Assembly: GCA_030432455.1 (NCBI GenBank)
Contig: JAUIHC010000135.1
Coordinates: 1-7,545, forward strand
From: Phycisphaerae bacterium
Lineage (GTDB): Bacteria > Planctomycetota > Phycisphaerae > Phycisphaerales > SM1A02
DNA: 7,545 nucleotides
Direction of reading: 5' to 3'
Shown: piece after piece, positions 5,653 through 7,545 of the stretch
Layout of the letters: each line of letters begins with the position of its first letter
How positions within the stretch are numbered: the first letter of the stretch is position 1
The notes under the pieces: generated by a model
Seen by the model: only the letters and a program-made list of their open reading frames with translations
The model's database searches: none
What the model was told of the DNA's origin: nothing
Position numbers and translations under genes: made by a program

Positions 5653-6186
5653 TCACCAGTCGTCCCGAAGGGAATCGACCAGATCGACGGCGAGATTCCG
5701 TACGACCCCGAATCGTGCAAGATCGACCGATTCCATCGCCGGGCGTGACGGGAAGAAGACCGCCGAGGCGGAGAATCGCTCGCGACTCACGATCGGTTCA
5801 CCGGTGGCCAGATCGATCCATTCGAAGTCGATGGTGGCCTTGAAGAGCATCTCCTGCGCCAGGCCGGTGGAGAGGCTCTTGGAGAGGGGGATGAGCTCGG
5901 TGTCGCGGATCGTGCCTCGGAGCATGGTGTCCGCGGTCCCGGGTCCCGCGACCTTCCACGGGGTGGAGGCCTCGATCTCGGTCACCAGGGCTCTGCCCAG
6001 CTCGGTCTCGAGGCCGCGGGTCCACGACTCGTTGGTGAAGAGGGGGATGGTGATGGTGCGGTACCGCTCGGGATGCGTCCACGACATGGACCAGCCGTCG
6101 TGGGGATCGCTCGCACACCCGCCGAGCAGGGTGGCGACGGTCATCGCGACGGCGGCCAGCGAACGGGATGTCCGGAGGTCGGGCAT
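5653..6186 (-). CDS. lptE: LptE-like LPS-assembly lipoprotein
   Basis: LptE is an outer-membrane lipoprotein that plugs and stabilises the LptD barrel through which lipopolysaccharide reaches the cell surface. The 177-residue product has a signal peptide ending in LLGGC (Cys24). The LptE-family core follows: YRTITIPLFTNESW at 42-55, then GLETELGRALVTEIEAST at 58-75, then ADTMLRGTI at 85-93 with the typical strand pattern. The stop of the upstream BamD-like gene lies two bases before ATG 6186. A GTG at 6192 (two codons earlier) would overlap that stop as GTGA and sits five bases from a GGAGG element (6198-6202), against 11 bases for the ATG. Either start leaves the signal peptide intact. The name rests on motif pattern and context; LptE sequences diverge strongly and no lptD is in the window. 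It shares a transcript with the BamD-like gene and probably with ftsH. Confidence 0.8.
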   Translation of the reverse strand: MPDLRTSRSLAAVAMTVATLLGGCASDPHDGWSMSWTHPERYRTITIPLFTNESWTRGLETELGRALVTEIEASTPWKVAGPGTADTMLRGTIRDTELIPLSKSLSTGLAQEMLFKATIDFEWIDLATGEPIVSRERFSASAVFFPSRPAMESVDLARFGVVRNLAVDLVDSLRDDW

Positions 6187-6188
6187 GC

Positions 6189-7358
6189 TCACGAACCCCT
6201 CCCCGGCCCGGGCGTCGCGTCCACGGGGCGTTCCGGCTCCAGCGGCGCGGTGCGGGGCGGCTCGGGACGGGCGACCGGGGCCACGCCTCGCTCCTCGCGG
6301 GCGGCGGCGCCGAGCATCGCCTCGGCCAGGGTTCGGTAGTCGGGGGCGGTCGCGGCGATGCCCGCGGGCATCCGCGACAGGACCCGGGGGGCGAGACGCA
6401 GGGTGTCGAGCATCGCGACCGTGTCGGGGTATCGCTGCACGACGCGGCGGAGGTACTGCTCGCACGAGATCGGATCGTCGATCGACAGGTACCACTCCGC
6501 GGTGACCAGCAGCTTTCGGGCCTCGGACTCCTTGATCCGGACCAGCAGGGCGTCGGCCCCGAGTCGCTGGGCGGTCGAGGGCTGGACCGCCCGCAGCCGC
6601 TCCAGTCGCCGCCGAGCGTCGCGAAGGCCGGCGTCGTCGTAGCGAGGGCCGCGATAGGAGGCGAGATACGCCTCGATCAGGCGGGATCGGGCCTTCTCGA
6701 TGCGGTCGGATCGCGGGTAGTTCTGGATGAAGAGGTCGTACGCATCGGCCGCGAGCCGCATCTCGGCCCGTCGGAAGTAGAAGTCGGCGAGCTGATCGCC
6801 CGCATCCTCGGCCAGCCGACTGCCGGGAAGCCGTTCCTGGATGCGGATCAGGAGCTCCTGCGCATCGTCGGACGCGTCGAGCACCCGGATGGTCCCGTAG
6901 AGCTTCCGACGAAGCCCGTGGGCGTAGGCGACGGCGATGTCGTACTCGCGCTCGAGGGCGGTCACGAAGACCGTGCTGCCCGGGTGCTCCCGGGTGACCG
7001 ACTCGTAGTCGAAGAGGGCCTCGTACTCGTCGCCCATCTCCACGAGGGCGTCGCCACGGACGAGCAGCATCTCCGGGAGGAAGGGGCTGCTCGGGAACCG
7101 ATCGATGAAGGCGCTGGCAAGAGCCCTGGCTCGCTCCGGCTCGTCGAGGGCGAGAGCCCGGCGGGCCAGCAGCACCTGAGCCGACTCGGTTCCGGGCTCC
7201 GGCGACTCCTTCTGCCAGGCGTCGTCCTCGCCGAGCACGTACTCGTCCTGCGCGATCGCGGGCGAGACGCCGAGTCCGCACGCCAGCGCCACCGTCGCGA
7301 AGGCTGCGAGTCGGACGCGGGGGGAGGCCGAGGAGTGGCGGAAACCGGATGACGGCAT
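6189..7358 (-). CDS. BamD-like (YfiO) tetratricopeptide protein
   Basis: BamD is the essential TPR lipoprotein of the BAM complex that inserts beta-barrel proteins into the outer membrane; other YfiO-like TPR proteins have related envelope roles. The 389-residue product begins at ATG 7358, with AGGA (7366-7369) seven bases upstream. Residues 1-36 look like a signal peptide with a long n-region and an AIA-Q cleavage site. TPR-type helix pairs cover about 60-315, including the BamD-like stretches FIDRFPSSPFLPEMLLVRGD (84-103), FIQNYPRSDRIEKARSRL (210-227) and SYRGPRYDDAGLRDAR (234-249). The tail from about 355 is Pro/Arg-rich and probably disordered. A canonical lipobox is missing: C27 in ALAC is a poor candidate, so it may be periplasmic rather than lipid-anchored. 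It is the first gene of the minus-strand envelope cluster and touches the LptE-like gene. BamD itself or a general TPR scaffold are both possible. Confidence 0.75.
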   Translation of the reverse strand: MPSSGFRHSSASPRVRLAAFATVALACGLGVSPAIAQDEYVLGEDDAWQKESPEPGTESAQVLLARRALALDEPERARALASAFIDRFPSSPFLPEMLLVRGDALVEMGDEYEALFDYESVTREHPGSTVFVTALEREYDIAVAYAHGLRRKLYGTIRVLDASDDAQELLIRIQERLPGSRLAEDAGDQLADFYFRRAEMRLAADAYDLFIQNYPRSDRIEKARSRLIEAYLASYRGPRYDDAGLRDARRRLERLRAVQPSTAQRLGADALLVRIKESEARKLLVTAEWYLSIDDPISCEQYLRRVVQRYPDTVAMLDTLRLAPRVLSRMPAGIAATAPDYRTLAEAMLGAAAREERGVAPVARPEPPRTAPLEPERPVDATPGPGRGS

Positions 7359-7448
7359 CGCCGCATCCTACGGTCAACCGCCTCGAACGGTCGATGCAGA
7401 GGGGTCGGTCGAGCCCTCTCCCGTTCTTCTGCGAAGTCGTCGTTCCTC

Positions 7449-7545
7449 ATGTCGGTGCTGGTGATCTTCAACCCGATCTCCGGAGCGGGCCGGGCTCGCG
7501 GGCTCGCCGAGGCCGCGGCCGACGCGGCACGCGACCGAGGCATCG
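7449..7545 (+). CDS. Diacylglycerol kinase family lipid kinase, N-terminal fragment
   Basis: Only 32 codons from ATG 7449 are in the window; the rest lies beyond the right edge. They begin with VLVIFNPISGAGRAR, the nucleotide-binding N-terminal strand and loop (NPxSG) of the DAGK catalytic domain shared by bacterial diacylglycerol kinases, YegS-like lipid kinases and sphingosine-kinase relatives. Substrate cannot be told from this fragment. There is no clear ribosome site before the ATG. It diverges from the BamD-like gene across a 90-base intergenic space (7359-7448) in which I see no convincing promoter boxes. Confidence 0.8.
   Translation, partial: MSVLVIFNPISGAGRARGLAEAAADAARDRGI

Noticed and set aside
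5577..5720. ftsH start at 5720.
   Set aside because: It would add 48 unmatched residues and overlap the coding end of the LptE-like gene by 68 bases.
3474..5843. A very long open frame on the plus strand opposite ftsH.
   Set aside because: It mirrors the codon structure of the intact ftsH gene; the translation is low-complexity and Asp/Glu/Arg/His-rich with no family motif. This is a common artefact in GC-rich DNA.
6168..7352. Long plus-strand frame opposite the BamD-like gene.
   Set aside because: It shows no recognisable domain, and the opposite strand carries a signal peptide, TPR motifs and a ribosome site.
6187..7377. Upstream extension of the LptE-like frame giving a 574-residue fusion.
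   Set aside because: The extra part is an out-of-frame reading of the BamD-like gene, Arg/Gly-rich and motif-free; the lipobox signal peptide begins at 6186.
7373..7378. TTGACC on the minus strand, resembling a -35 box before the BamD-like gene.
   Set aside because: It lies 15 bases before the start codon, so its -10 box would fall within the gene, and no suitable box is present.

Overview
The window is GC-rich DNA with densely packed genes on both strands. Several start codons are GTG, and neighbouring genes often overlap by four bases (GTGA). BamD-like and LptE-like proteins and two lipobox lipoproteins point to a bacterium with an outer membrane. The gene mix and composition suggest a planctomycete-type bacterium, possibly of the Phycisphaerae. 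That placement is inference only; there is no rRNA or other marker here to settle it.

Left part (1-1405, minus strand): the 5' part of a dihydroorotase gene (pyrC) is cut by the window edge and translationally coupled to an upstream DUF4920 lipoprotein gene. Behind two consecutive hairpins lies a separate short gene for an unusual Cys-rich, internally repetitive lipoprotein. Middle part (1406-3464): a divergent intergenic region separates that gene from uvrC on the plus strand. The UvrC is compact: it keeps both nuclease centres and the four cluster cysteines, but lacks the usual middle segment and the C-terminal HhH domain. A DUF167/YggU-family gene is coupled to its 3' end. Right part (3465-7545): after a strong palindromic stem-loop that probably terminates from both sides, a minus-strand cluster runs in transcription order as a BamD-like TPR protein, an LptE-like lipoprotein and the membrane protease FtsH. 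At the right edge the first 32 codons of a diacylglycerol-kinase-family gene diverge on the plus strand.

The cluster of BamD-like, LptE-like and FtsH genes makes sense as an envelope-biogenesis and quality-control unit. The uvrC pair belongs to nucleotide excision repair, and pyrC to pyrimidine synthesis. I saw no tRNA, rRNA, CRISPR array, insertion sequence, attachment site or replication origin. No stretch longer than about 220 bases lacks a gene. Most of the window is core housekeeping. The Cys-rich repeat lipoprotein and the shortened UvrC are the parts that look least standard.
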